Shown: positions 1 through 5,229, counted from the stretch's first letter. The stretch: DNA of 5,328 nt from JAVBLV01 sp031553195 (GCA_031553195.1 JAVBLV010000059.1:1-5328), one strand, 5' to 3'. The notes: generated by a model not told the origin, from the letters alone. Translations and numbers: made by a program.

Positions 1-45
1 CCGAAAAATAACATGACAGCGTTTGTTATTTATGGGTTGGAATAA
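1..45 (+). CDS. Possible C-terminal tail of an upstream gene (partial, uncertain)
   Basis: Frame 1 is open from the window edge to a TAA at 43-45 and reads PKNNMTAFVIYGLE. Fifteen codons are too few to identify a family, and an open stretch of this length is expected by chance. The complementary strand here is also open for about 25 codons (ending NSPVDAVIPTHK, stop near 32-34), so neither reading is privileged. The region may equally be a non-coding repeat. Confidence 0.15.
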   Translation, partial: PKNNMTAFVIYGLE

Positions 46-121
46 CAGCGTCGACGGGCGAGTTATTTTGCTTAGCCGCAACAAATGATTTTTTAGCAAT
101 AAAAAGAGAAGAAACCGCTTC

Positions 122-140
122 CCCTCTCTTTTGGAGAGGG
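122..140. repeat. Perfect 7-bp inverted repeat, GC-rich hairpin
   Basis: CCCTCTC (122-128) pairs perfectly with GAGAGGG (134-140) across the 5-base loop TTTTG. The downstream sequence repeats the purine arm once more (GGGAGAGG, 143-150), giving an alternative partner. There is no T-run after it, so it is not a classical terminator. GC-rich hairpins like this in AT-rich intergenic DNA are often multi-copy extragenic palindromes; whether this one is cannot be told from one window. Confidence 0.5.
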
Positions 141-159
141 CAGGGAGAGGTCGTCGTCA

Positions 160-199
160 GCCTTGACTTTTTGTTTCTTTTGCGTCAAGGCAGAAGAAA
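160..199. repeat. Two interleaved inverted repeats (pseudoknot-like geometry)
   Basis: GCCTTGAC (160-167) is perfectly complementary to GTCAAGGC (184-191). TTTCTTTTGC (174-183), lying inside the loop of that hairpin, is complementary at 9 of 10 positions to GCAGAAGAAA (190-199), lying outside it. The two stems share only bases 190-191. They can form alternative hairpins or, trimmed by two bases, an H-type pseudoknot. From memory, similar sequences occur between genes in many Bacteroidota, so a dispersed repeat is likely. The position is about 215 bp upstream of the protease start and upstream of its predicted promoter, so an mRNA leader role for that gene is unlikely. Confidence 0.45.
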
Positions 200-317
200 G
201 ATTAAGATGCATGTCATTACATTCTTACCATTACGATAGAAACATTAAATATTATCTCCGCCTTTTTTACATTGATCCGATATTTCTGTTTATTGAGAAA
301 ATTTAACTATTAAATAA

Positions 318-348
318 TTTGGTATATTGGAGTTTTTTGCTATATTTG
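318..348 (+). promoter_or_regulatory. Bacteroidota-type promoter for the protease-lipoprotein unit
   Basis: TTTG at 318-321 and TATATTTG at 341-348 match the Bacteroidota -33 (TTTG) and -7 (TAnnTTTG) elements, separated by 19 bp, which is the usual spacing. Transcription would begin near 353-358, leaving a leader of about 60 nt. That leader contains a perfect 10-bp palindrome TTTAGCTAAA (365-374). A three-codon ORF (ATG TTA TGT TAA, 411-422) overlaps the real start codon in another frame. Confidence 0.6.
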
Positions 349-415
349 TTGCCGTTATTTGTTCTTTAGCTAAATTGCTGAAAAACAATATTCTTAAACC
401 AAAATCATTCATGTT

Positions 416-2806
416 ATGTTAAACAATTTACTCAAAAAAATTAGCAAGGAGTACTTTAGAAAAGAAGTACTGTTGATAGTGGCAGGATTTTTGATATTTT
501 CTGCCGAAGTGCAGAGCCAAAGAATTGGCTTTTGCCAGACTCCTCCCCAATCTACAAATTATCTGCAGTATAAAAGTAGCGCTGCTTTTGATAAAGACAA
601 TACAAATCATTATTGTCTGAGAATATATTTTCATGTAATACGGCGTAGCAATGGCACAGGAGGACAATCTGTCCAGGCTGTTCATCGGGCATACCAGATT
701 CTTAAGCAAGATTACCATCCTCATAACATTTCTTTCTATTGGGATAATCAAATAGATTATATCAATAGTGACACTTATTATTCAAGTCCATCCGCATCAA
801 TATTTAACGTTAATAAACATAACGATGGGATAGATATTTATTTGTTTGGCGAGAATGTGGCAAATGGCGGTCTGGCAAATGGCGTCGGTAATTCCGGCGA
901 ATTTTATGTTGGAGGTAACTTTTGGAATACTCCCTATTATTCATTGGTTACTTCTCATGTTATATCTCATGAAATGGGGCATGTTTTATTTTTATGGCAT
1001 ACTCATCACGGCACATATCCCGAAGGAGGAAATGATAATCCCTGTAAAGAATTAGTAAACGGAAGCAATTCGACTGTCTGTGGAGATTATGTTGAAGATA
1101 CGCCTGCCGATCCTCATCTGCAATTTAACGTAAACCCCAATTCCTGTGCCTGGCAAAGTTCTGGAACTGATGCCAACGGACATAGTTATAATCCTGATAC
1201 AAAAAATATTATGTCTTATACAATCCCTTCTTGTATGTCCTATTTTTCAGAAAAGCAAGGAGAGAGAATGAGAAATTCTATAGACGCTCTTCCATATTTA
1301 CAGAATGCCCTTATAAATTGTTCGAATTGTACAATGGATTTGATGGTTAAAGACTCTCCGGAAGACGTAGGTTTGCAACCCAATACCCAAACAGGAGAGG
1401 TTTTATGGAACAGTTCCGATATTTGGGTTAGAAATTCGCAAGATGGCGGGCTGACGAATCAAAATCCTATTTCAGCTCCTTTTTATCGTAATTATGTGTA
1501 TGTCAAAGTGCAAAATATCGGTTGCGGAGAATCTAACGGAACAGAAAAGCTAAATGTGTATTGGGCAAAAGCAGGCACAAATTTATGGTGGCCGGAAAGT
1601 TGGACAGGCGGCGACCTGTTCCCTAATGGCGCTATTAGAGGAGATATGATTGGGACAATGACAATTCCCAAGTTACGCCCTGGCGAAGAATTTACTATAA
1701 ATTTTCCCTGGACGGCCCCCAACCCCAACGATTACCTGGATATTACCCCGCAGATGGATGCCGATCGTTGGCATTTCTGTTTGTTGGCAAGAATCGAGTC
1801 GACAGATGATCCGATGATTCATACGAATGGAGCGGATTTTGGGAATTACGTGGGATATAACAATAATGTGGCATGGAAAAATGTCAGTGTGATTGATACA
1901 TGGGATGGTTATACAGGCGCAATTATAGCAGTGGGAAATGTATATAAAATGGCTCATCCGTTTAAGTTGGAATTTAAAGCCGGTGAAGAAGACCGGGATA
2001 TTTTTAAAGAAGCGGAAATCACCATAAGGTTAAGCGATAAGCTATTTGATATTTGGAAGCAAAGTGGAAAAGGCGGAGAGGGTATCAGAGAAATGGGTGA
2101 TAACACGTTGATGGTTGTTGGCGACAATGCAAGTTTGGATAATTTGAAGTTTGCAGAAGATGAGGTTGTAACTCTTGATTTGCATTTCAATTTCCTTACA
2201 CAAGGAATTACCGATAAAGAAACTTTTGAATATCATGTTGTACAGAGGGATGCGGAATCCGGAATTGCTATCGGCGGCGAGGTTTATGAAGTTAATAAAA
2301 AGAAGAGAGATTTGTTTTTTGCTGATGCAGGCAATAACATTTGCGCCGACAAAAATGAAACCGTTGTATTAAAGGCTGTGCAAATCGGCGAACCGGCAGT
2401 ATATAACTGGTATGACCAAGGTGGCAACTTAATTCACGAAGGGGCGGACTTTACTACATCGGTAAGCATTGCCCAGAGATACAAATTGGAAGTCATTGCG
2501 TTAGCAGATGGATATAAAGATTATGCGGAGGTTGACGTTCAGTTCAAACCCAATCAGATTAAAAAGGTATTTCCCAATCCTTTAACATCCGGTCAATTGA
2601 GTATGGAATATGAAATAAACGAAGCCAATAATGCATATGTTTCGATAACCAATTATCAATACCCAAGCATTTCCAATAATTACATTCTAGACCTTGCTAC
2701 CAATAGTCTTAGCCTTAATCTGCAAAATTATCCTGCAGGCGTATACGTAATTACTTTGATTTGTAATGGTAAAGTTTCTGATTCAAAAACATTCATCAAA
2801 CAGTAA
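416..2806 (+). CDS. Secreted M43 (pappalysin/cytophagalysin) zinc metalloprotease with T9SS sorting domain
   Basis: A 796-residue predicted extracellular endopeptidase. Residues 1-36 form a signal peptide: a Lys-rich n-region, hydrophobic core VLLIVAGFLIFSA and a likely cut after AEVQSQ. The catalytic domain (about 65-300) carries HEMGHVLFLWH, with zinc ligands H185, H189 and H195 and general base E186. The family's GDxxxDTPAD signature follows (GDYVEDTPAD, 223-232), then the Met-turn NIMSY (M266). Cys 210, 222, 244 and 273 could form two disulfides. The motif Gly normally at 192 is Phe, which is odd for a metzincin. Residues about 305-495 resemble a beta-sandwich module found in Bacteroidota exoproteins (DIWVRN, YVYVKVQN, HFCLLARI). 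Residues about 640-715 look PKD/Ig-like. From 717 to the end is a T9SS C-terminal sorting domain (FPNP at 719-722, PAGVYVITL, KTFIKQ). The ATG at 416 is the only sensible start, and no Shine-Dalgarno is present. It is the first gene of a unit with the lipoprotein 12 bp downstream. Substrate unknown. Confidence 0.93.
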   Translation: MLNNLLKKISKEYFRKEVLLIVAGFLIFSAEVQSQRIGFCQTPPQSTNYLQYKSSAAFDKDNTNHYCLRIYFHVIRRSNGTGGQSVQAVHRAYQILKQDYHPHNISFYWDNQIDYINSDTYYSSPSASIFNVNKHNDGIDIYLFGENVANGGLANGVGNSGEFYVGGNFWNTPYYSLVTSHVISHEMGHVLFLWHTHHGTYPEGGNDNPCKELVNGSNSTVCGDYVEDTPADPHLQFNVNPNSCAWQSSGTDANGHSYNPDTKNIMSYTIPSCMSYFSEKQGERMRNSIDALPYLQNALINCSNCTMDLMVKDSPEDVGLQPNTQTGEVLWNSSDIWVRNSQDGGLTNQNPISAPFYRNYVYVKVQNIGCGESNGTEKLNVYWAKAGTNLWWPESWTGGDLFPNGAIRGDMIGTMTIPKLRPGEEFTINFPWTAPNPNDYLDITPQMDADRWHFCLLARIESTDDPMIHTNGADFGNYVGYNNNVAWKNVSVIDTWDGYTGAIIAVGNVYKMAHPFKLEFKAGEEDRDIFKEAEITIRLSDKLFDIWKQSGKGGEGIREMGDNTLMVVGDNASLDNLKFAEDEVVTLDLHFNFLTQGITDKETFEYHVVQRDAESGIAIGGEVYEVNKKKRDLFFADAGNNICADKNETVVLKAVQIGEPAVYNWYDQGGNLIHEGADFTTSVSIAQRYKLEVIALADGYKDYAEVDVQFKPNQIKKVFPNPLTSGQLSMEYEINEANNAYVSITNYQYPSISNNYILDLATNSLSLNLQNYPAGVYVITLICNGKVSDSKTFIKQ

Positions 2807-2818
2807 ACATTCACAGTT

Positions 2819-3250
2819 ATGATAAAGAAAATTTTAATAATAGTCTGTGTAATTGCATTAGGAGCAAATTGCACTCGTGAATCTGACGGACAAAATATTA
2901 TTTTCCAAAAAGATTATCATCCTCTTTATGGTAAATGGAAACTGAGCAAAATAGAGGGCGGTTTTCATCCGGACAGAATCTATAATGGAGAAGTTATCTG
3001 GAATATACTAGGAGGAGAGTTGCAGCCCAATCAGATTGAAGTCAGTGTTCTGAACGATGCTTATTATCCATTGATGTCTCCAGATTCCACAGGGCGTTAT
3101 GCTTATGAAATTTATGGAGATACGATTGAATTGAGCAATAATGATAATGGGATGATTGAAAAATTACTTTATACAATTAATTCCACTTCTCTCATTATTG
3201 ATGGAAATTTATCGGCAGATGGTTATCGGTTTACTTTTATCCGGGAATAA
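2819..3250 (+). CDS. Small lipocalin-like lipoprotein, possible partner or inhibitor of the upstream protease
   Basis: A 143-residue protein. Residues 1-17 are a lipoprotein signal (MIKK, then a hydrophobic core LIIVCVIALGAN) ending at Cys18. The residues before the Cys, GAN, are a loose lipobox, since Gly or Ala is usual at -1 and Asn is not, so lipidation is probable rather than certain. The mature part is beta-rich and opens with YGKWKLSKIEGGF (GxW at 38-40), the pattern that starts lipocalin-like domains in many Bacteroidota lipoproteins; the rest (YAYEIYGDTIELS, GYRFTFIRE) fits alternating beta strands. The gene starts 12 bp after the protease stop with no promoter between, so co-transcription is expected. 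Seen: signal, Cys18, GxW, operon layout. Inferred: a small envelope barrel that could restrain the protease before secretion or protect the cell from it. It could instead be an unrelated ligand-binding lipoprotein. Confidence 0.8.
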   Translation: MIKKILIIVCVIALGANCTRESDGQNIIFQKDYHPLYGKWKLSKIEGGFHPDRIYNGEVIWNILGGELQPNQIEVSVLNDAYYPLMSPDSTGRYAYEIYGDTIELSNNDNGMIEKLLYTINSTSLIIDGNLSADGYRFTFIRE

Positions 3251-3262
3251 GGGTCTTTTATA

Positions 3263-3314
3263 AAAGCAATTTCAAAGAGGCTGGTAATTTTGGCATCCTC
3301 TTTGAAACTGCTTT
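3263..3314 (+). terminator. Long hairpin, probable terminator of the protease-lipoprotein unit
   Basis: AAAGCAATTTCAAAGAGG (3263-3280) pairs with CCTCTTTGAAACTGCTTT (3297-3314) over 18 bp with one mismatch, round a 16-base loop. It begins 13 bp after the lipoprotein stop and is followed by TGTTTTG, a broken T-run. Position and stability fit a terminator for the operon. The right arm also continues in frame with the minus-strand transposase remnant, so the stem may be partly made from insertion-sequence material. Confidence 0.5.
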
Positions 3315-3715
3315 GTTTTGACACACGGTTTTTTAGCTCTTTCATAAAATCGGACAAAGCAAAAGTAGGATGCACATCAACCAACAAATGCAAATGATTC
3401 TCTACGCCGCCTATGCGATAAAGTTTTGATTTCTTATTATTAATAATTCATTGAATATAAGCATATAGCTCTTTTTCGTGCAATTCGGGAATGGTATTTT
3501 TTCCGTACTTTGTCCTGAATACAATGTGGTACAATAATTTAGAGGTTGTCTAAATTTTTATGGAAAAGGTTTTGAGAGATAAAAATAGCGATTTTGCAGG
3601 CGGGATTTTTCAAGAATAGTAGCGCTATTTGGTAAAAATTCCGACAAAAAATTGCATTTTTAGACTCAAAATACTTCATAGAAAAATTTTTAGACAACCT
3701 CTTAGTGTAGCTCAT
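3313..3715 (-). pseudogene. Decayed IS200-like (Y1, HUH) transposase, interrupted by a 160-bp element
   Basis: Read on the minus strand from ATG (3715-3713): MSYT, then the 160-bp insertion (3542-3701), then KLLYHIVFRTKYGKNTIPEL. Excising the insertion with one TTA copy gives one continuous frame starting MSYTKLLYHIVFRTKYG, a typical N-terminus for IS200/REP-associated Y1 transposases. The metal-binding HUH motif is present as ENHLHLLVD (H53 and H55 in the restored protein; H53 at 3394-3396), followed by HPTFALSDFMKELKNRVSK. It is dead three times over. A TGA at 3450-3448 (codon 35) replaces a position that is usually Gly in the family (a GGA to TGA change would do it). The reading is split by the insertion. 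Homology fades near codon 80, so the C-terminal part with the catalytic Tyr is missing. It lies tail to tail with the lipoprotein gene. Intact proteins of this family are about 150 residues. Confidence 0.85.
3542..3701. mobile_element. 160-bp MITE-like fold-back element, copy 1
   Basis: Non-autonomous element with no gene inside. The ends are inverted repeats that match perfectly for 13 bp (GAGGTTGTCTAAA inward from each end) and then imperfectly, with small gaps, to the middle. It is flanked by the direct repeat TTA (3539-3541 and 3702-3704), a target duplication. The ends are fixed to the base because removing the element plus one TTA restores the transposase frame. The apex of the palindrome is AATAG / TAGCG / CTATT (3615-3629), centred at 3622, against an element midpoint of 3621.5. 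TNA-type 3-bp duplications are known for several IS5-family groups, so mobilisation by such a transposase is a reasonable guess. No candidate transposase is in the window. Confidence 0.88.
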
Positions 3716-3764
3716 ACTATTTGCATTTTAATCCTGCCTTTCAAGCAGAGGGTAATTGCGTTTG

Positions 3765-3816
3765 CATACCGTAAGGTCGTTGACCTTAGGTTATGAAAAT
3801 TGAGCCCTTCCGGGCT
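3765..3816 (-). repeat. Two hairpins upstream of the transposase remnant, probable IS200-like left end
   Basis: The first hairpin is TAAGGTC (3772-3778), GTT, GACCTTA (3782-3788), a perfect 7-bp stem. It extends outward through ACC/GGT and CAT/ATG if single bulges at 3771 and in the right arm are allowed (3765-3795). The second is AGCCC (3803-3807), TTCC, GGGCT (3812-3816). IS200/IS605 elements carry subterminal hairpins that their transposase recognises as single-stranded DNA, with the left end upstream of tnpA, which is where these lie. The second hairpin could instead be a weak terminator read on either strand. Confidence 0.5.
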
Positions 3817-3820
3817 ATTT

Positions 3821-3982
3821 AAAAAATAAAGATAATTGTTATTTGCGAAATAGATTCAATTCTTGATTCGCATTATTAGCAAATATAATCCCAATTCCAC
3901 ACGATGGCGCCCATATTTGTTGTTAAAAGTTTCTATTTGAATTTTTTTTATTAATTTAGCCAATCGAAAGGCAAATTACTTA
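3821..3982. other. AT-rich non-coding stretch between the two 160-bp elements
   Basis: No gene is seen. A weak dyad, TGCGAA with TTCGCA (about 3843-3872), is present. On the minus strand TATATTTG (3887-3880) matches a -7 element facing the transposase remnant, but no -33 partner sits at the right distance. Confidence 0.4.
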
Positions 3983-4142
3983 ACAGCTGTTTAAATTTTT
4001 ATAGAGAAGATTTTGAGGAATAAAAACGACTATTTTGCAGATGAGATTTTTCAAGAATAGTAGAGCTATTCGGCAAAAATTCCGGCAAGAAAGAGCGTTT
4101 TTAGATTCAAAATACTTCGTAGAAAAATTTTCAAACGGTTAC
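3983..4142. mobile_element. 160-bp MITE-like fold-back element, copy 2 (diverged)
   Basis: Aligns without gaps to copy 1 in the same orientation, 126 of 160 bases identical by hand count. The core GATTTTTCAAGAATAGTAG is unchanged. Length is again exactly 160 bp and it is again flanked by TTA (3980-3982 and 4143-4145); the repeat can be read as TTACTTA (3976-3982 and 4139-4145). The palindrome apex, AATAG / TAGAG / CTATT (4056-4070), lies at the midpoint. Differences concentrate at the two ends (5 of the first 10 and 6 of the last 10 bases), so this copy has decayed or belongs to a subfamily with other terminal repeats. An apparent 62-codon ORF that starts inside it (4035-4223) is not a gene: it is merely a reading through the palindrome. 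Confidence 0.82.
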
Positions 4143-4145
4143 TTA

Positions 4146-4433
4146 ATCTATAACGCCTCATTTAGTATTACGCTAGAGGCTGCTATTAAAAAACTACAAA
4201 TTACCCTATTATCGGACATGTAACTTTGTCCGGTAAAAAACTACGCTTGCCTTTATTTTAATTTTTAATCTTTTGACAAAACCGGAAGCTCTTGCAAGAG
4301 AGGAGATTGTCGTAAATAATTCAAATGATTGAATATTGATTTTCGGATTTATATTTTCAATTATTTGTCCGGACTACACAGATAATCTTTTTTGATTGCG
4401 AAGCCCAAATATTCACCTTAAAATAAAAAATGT
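4146..4433. other. Non-coding region upstream of the HU-related gene, with dyads
   Basis: No gene is seen. TTATCGGACA (4209-4218) pairs with TGTCCGGTAA (4227-4236) with one G-T wobble and an 8-base loop; there is no T-run on either strand. A perfect 12-bp palindrome CTCTTGCAAGAG lies at 4289-4300. The octamer TGTCCGG from the hairpin recurs near 4369-4375. These could be regulatory sites or remains of older elements. Confidence 0.4.
4328..4357 (+). promoter_or_regulatory. Weak promoter candidate for the HU-related gene
   Basis: ATTG (4328-4331), an 18-bp gap, then TATATTTT (4350-4357), which matches TAnnTTTG at 7 of 8 positions. It would give a leader of about 70 nt. Nothing nearer to the start codon matches better, but an AT-rich region offers many such near-matches. 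Confidence 0.25.
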
Positions 4434-4808
4434 ATGAAATTCAAAGCAGTAGAAAAAGTAAATCCGCAAGACACAAAAGCGCCGCGCAAGTATTACGCCC
4501 AGATTGTAAGCGATGGCGAAGTTACCATTGACGAATTGGTAAAAGAAATAGAAAAATTCAGCGCCCTGTCCGAACCGGATATCCGTGGCGTAATCATTGC
4601 ATTTGAAAATGTAATGCAAGACAAATTGGCTGCCGGAAAAACGGTCCGCATGGATAAGTTGGGCAGTTTTTACCCGACGCTTTCGAGCAATGGGGAAGAG
4701 AAAGCCGAAAAAGTCGACGTACACAGCATTAAGTCCGTGGGCATAAATTACCGCCCGGGCAAACGCATTATTGAGGCCTTAACCATTTGCAAAAAGCATA
4801 AGGTTTAA
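4434..4808 (+). CDS. HU-related DNA-binding protein (Bacteroidota type)
   Basis: A 124-residue protein of the HU/IHF superfamily, in the Bacteroidota-specific HU-related group (TIGR01201 type), which is longer than the roughly 90-residue classical HU. An N-terminal extension (1-30) has the usual KYYAQIVSDGEVT pattern of this group. Helices follow (TIDELVKEIEKFSALSEPDIRGVI, in part 31-54). The signature GKTVRMDKLGSF (68-79) corresponds to the HU GxxVxLxxxGxF motif. The charged arm region is about 84-100, and the C-terminal NYRPGKRIIEAL (105-116) is typical. It probably binds DNA as a dimer without strong sequence preference and bends or compacts the nucleoid. An ATG at 4430 lies in another frame, so 4434 is the start; no Shine-Dalgarno is seen, as is normal in this phylum. 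GC content looks higher than in the surrounding DNA. It stands alone, with no partner gene. Its stop codon falls inside a small palindrome, AGGTTTAAAACCT (4801-4813). Confidence 0.92.
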   Translation: MKFKAVEKVNPQDTKAPRKYYAQIVSDGEVTIDELVKEIEKFSALSEPDIRGVIIAFENVMQDKLAAGKTVRMDKLGSFYPTLSSNGEEKAEKVDVHSIKSVGINYRPGKRIIEALTICKKHKV

Positions 4809-4829
4809 AACCTAAGTATCCATTATTAA

Positions 4830-4867
4830 AAACCTGAGCAGGTTTTAGGTAAAACCTGCTCAGGTTT
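4830..4867 (+). terminator. Perfect 17-bp hairpin formed by repeat units 1 and 2, probable terminator of the HU-related gene
   Basis: Bases 4830-4846 are the exact reverse complement of 4851-4867, with the 4-base loop AGGT. Unit 1 alone also forms an 8-bp stem ending in TTTT (4829-4846). Either form, just after the HU stop, could end transcription. No separate T-run follows the long stem, which lowers confidence. Confidence 0.5.
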
Positions 4868-4939
4868 GAAGAGAAACCTGCTGAGGTTTTGCCCGAAACC
4901 TGAAGGGCTTTTGGAAGAAAGCTGCTGAGGTTTTGGAAA
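4830..4939. repeat. Five 22-bp tandem repeats, each carrying a 16-bp palindrome
   Basis: Units begin at exactly 4830, 4852, 4874, 4896 and 4918. Their first 16 bases are AAACCTGAGCAGGTTT, AAACCTGCTCAGGTTT, AAACCTGCTGAGGTTT, AAACCTGAAGGGCTTT and AAAGCTGCTGAGGTTT. Units 1-3 are near-perfect palindromes and units 4-5 are degraded. The six-base spacers vary (TAGGTA, GAAGAG, TGCCCG, TGGAAG, TGGAAA). A period of 22 is not a multiple of three, so it is not coding. A half-related palindrome spans the HU stop codon at 4801-4813. The array starts 22 bp after the HU gene. Confidence 0.88.
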
Positions 4940-5229
4940 GCTCCTTTGTTCCGATAAAGAATACGGTCAATAGAATATTTGGTTTTTATATGTACAATAC
5001 TCTGTTTCGATAAAATTATGAGAGTAAAATCACTGAAATTTACATGTGTAAATGACAAAAGTATATAACAGATAAAATTGCCGCTTGACGAACTGAATAT
5101 TTAAATTAACGAATAATAAGAAATAAAAGCAAAGAAATAATACAATGAAAAATAGAAAAGTAAATAGTCTCCAAAAGAGAAAAGATAAAACTAGTGTTAT
5201 GTAAATTATGATATGACGCATATTATTTG
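4940..5229. other. AT-rich non-coding stretch before the right-edge gene
   Basis: No gene is seen beyond very short ORFs. A dyad ATTTACA-TG-TGTAAAT (5038-5053) has the form of an operator. A near-direct repeat GTTYCGATAAA occurs at 4949-4959 and 5005-5014. The terminal repeat of the insertion sequence implied by the right-edge gene may begin after a TA near 5192-5193, but the other end is outside the window and cannot be compared. Confidence 0.35.

Larger units (their letters stand above)
1..317. other. Non-coding, inverted-repeat-rich intergenic stretch upstream of the protease
   Basis: No convincing gene is seen here. The first 70 bases carry four alternating arms: AAATAACA (6-13), TGTTATTT (24-31), AATAAC (41-46) and GTTATT (62-67), able to form two successive hairpins. 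Separate inverted repeats follow at 122-140 and 160-199, listed on their own. Positions 200-317 are AT-rich and contain no structure that I can support. The density of dyads suggests dispersed intergenic repeats or the terminator region of an upstream gene, but the upstream gene is outside the window. Confidence 0.5.

Noticed and set aside
3880..3887. Minus-strand TATATTTG as promoter for the transposase remnant
   Set aside because: Matches the -7 consensus, but no -33 element lies at 18-21 bp and the start codon is about 165 bp away.
4147..4220. Minus-strand ORF MSDNRVICSFLIAASSVILN...
   Set aside because: About 24 codons, beside the second element, with no family resemblance.
4035..4223. 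62-codon ORF on the plus strand
   Set aside because: It begins inside the second 160-bp palindromic element and runs into non-coding DNA. The copy 1 counterpart reads differently and is interrupted.
4209..4236. Hairpin TTATCGGACA / TGTCCGGTAA as a terminator
   Set aside because: No T-run follows on either strand and no gene ends just before it.
4830..4939. CRISPR array
   Set aside because: Six-base spacers and 16-base palindromes with a 22-bp period do not fit CRISPR repeat-spacer sizes, and no cas gene is present.
4768..5058. 96-codon ORF on the minus strand through the 22-bp array
   Set aside because: Overlaps the HU-related gene end, and the 22-bp repeats shift frame from unit to unit. 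No protein-like pattern.
5145..5204. 19-codon basic ORF (MKNRKVNSLQKRKDKTSVM) before the right-edge gene
   Set aside because: The length and Lys content are what AT-rich spacer gives by chance. No promoter or translation signal supports it.
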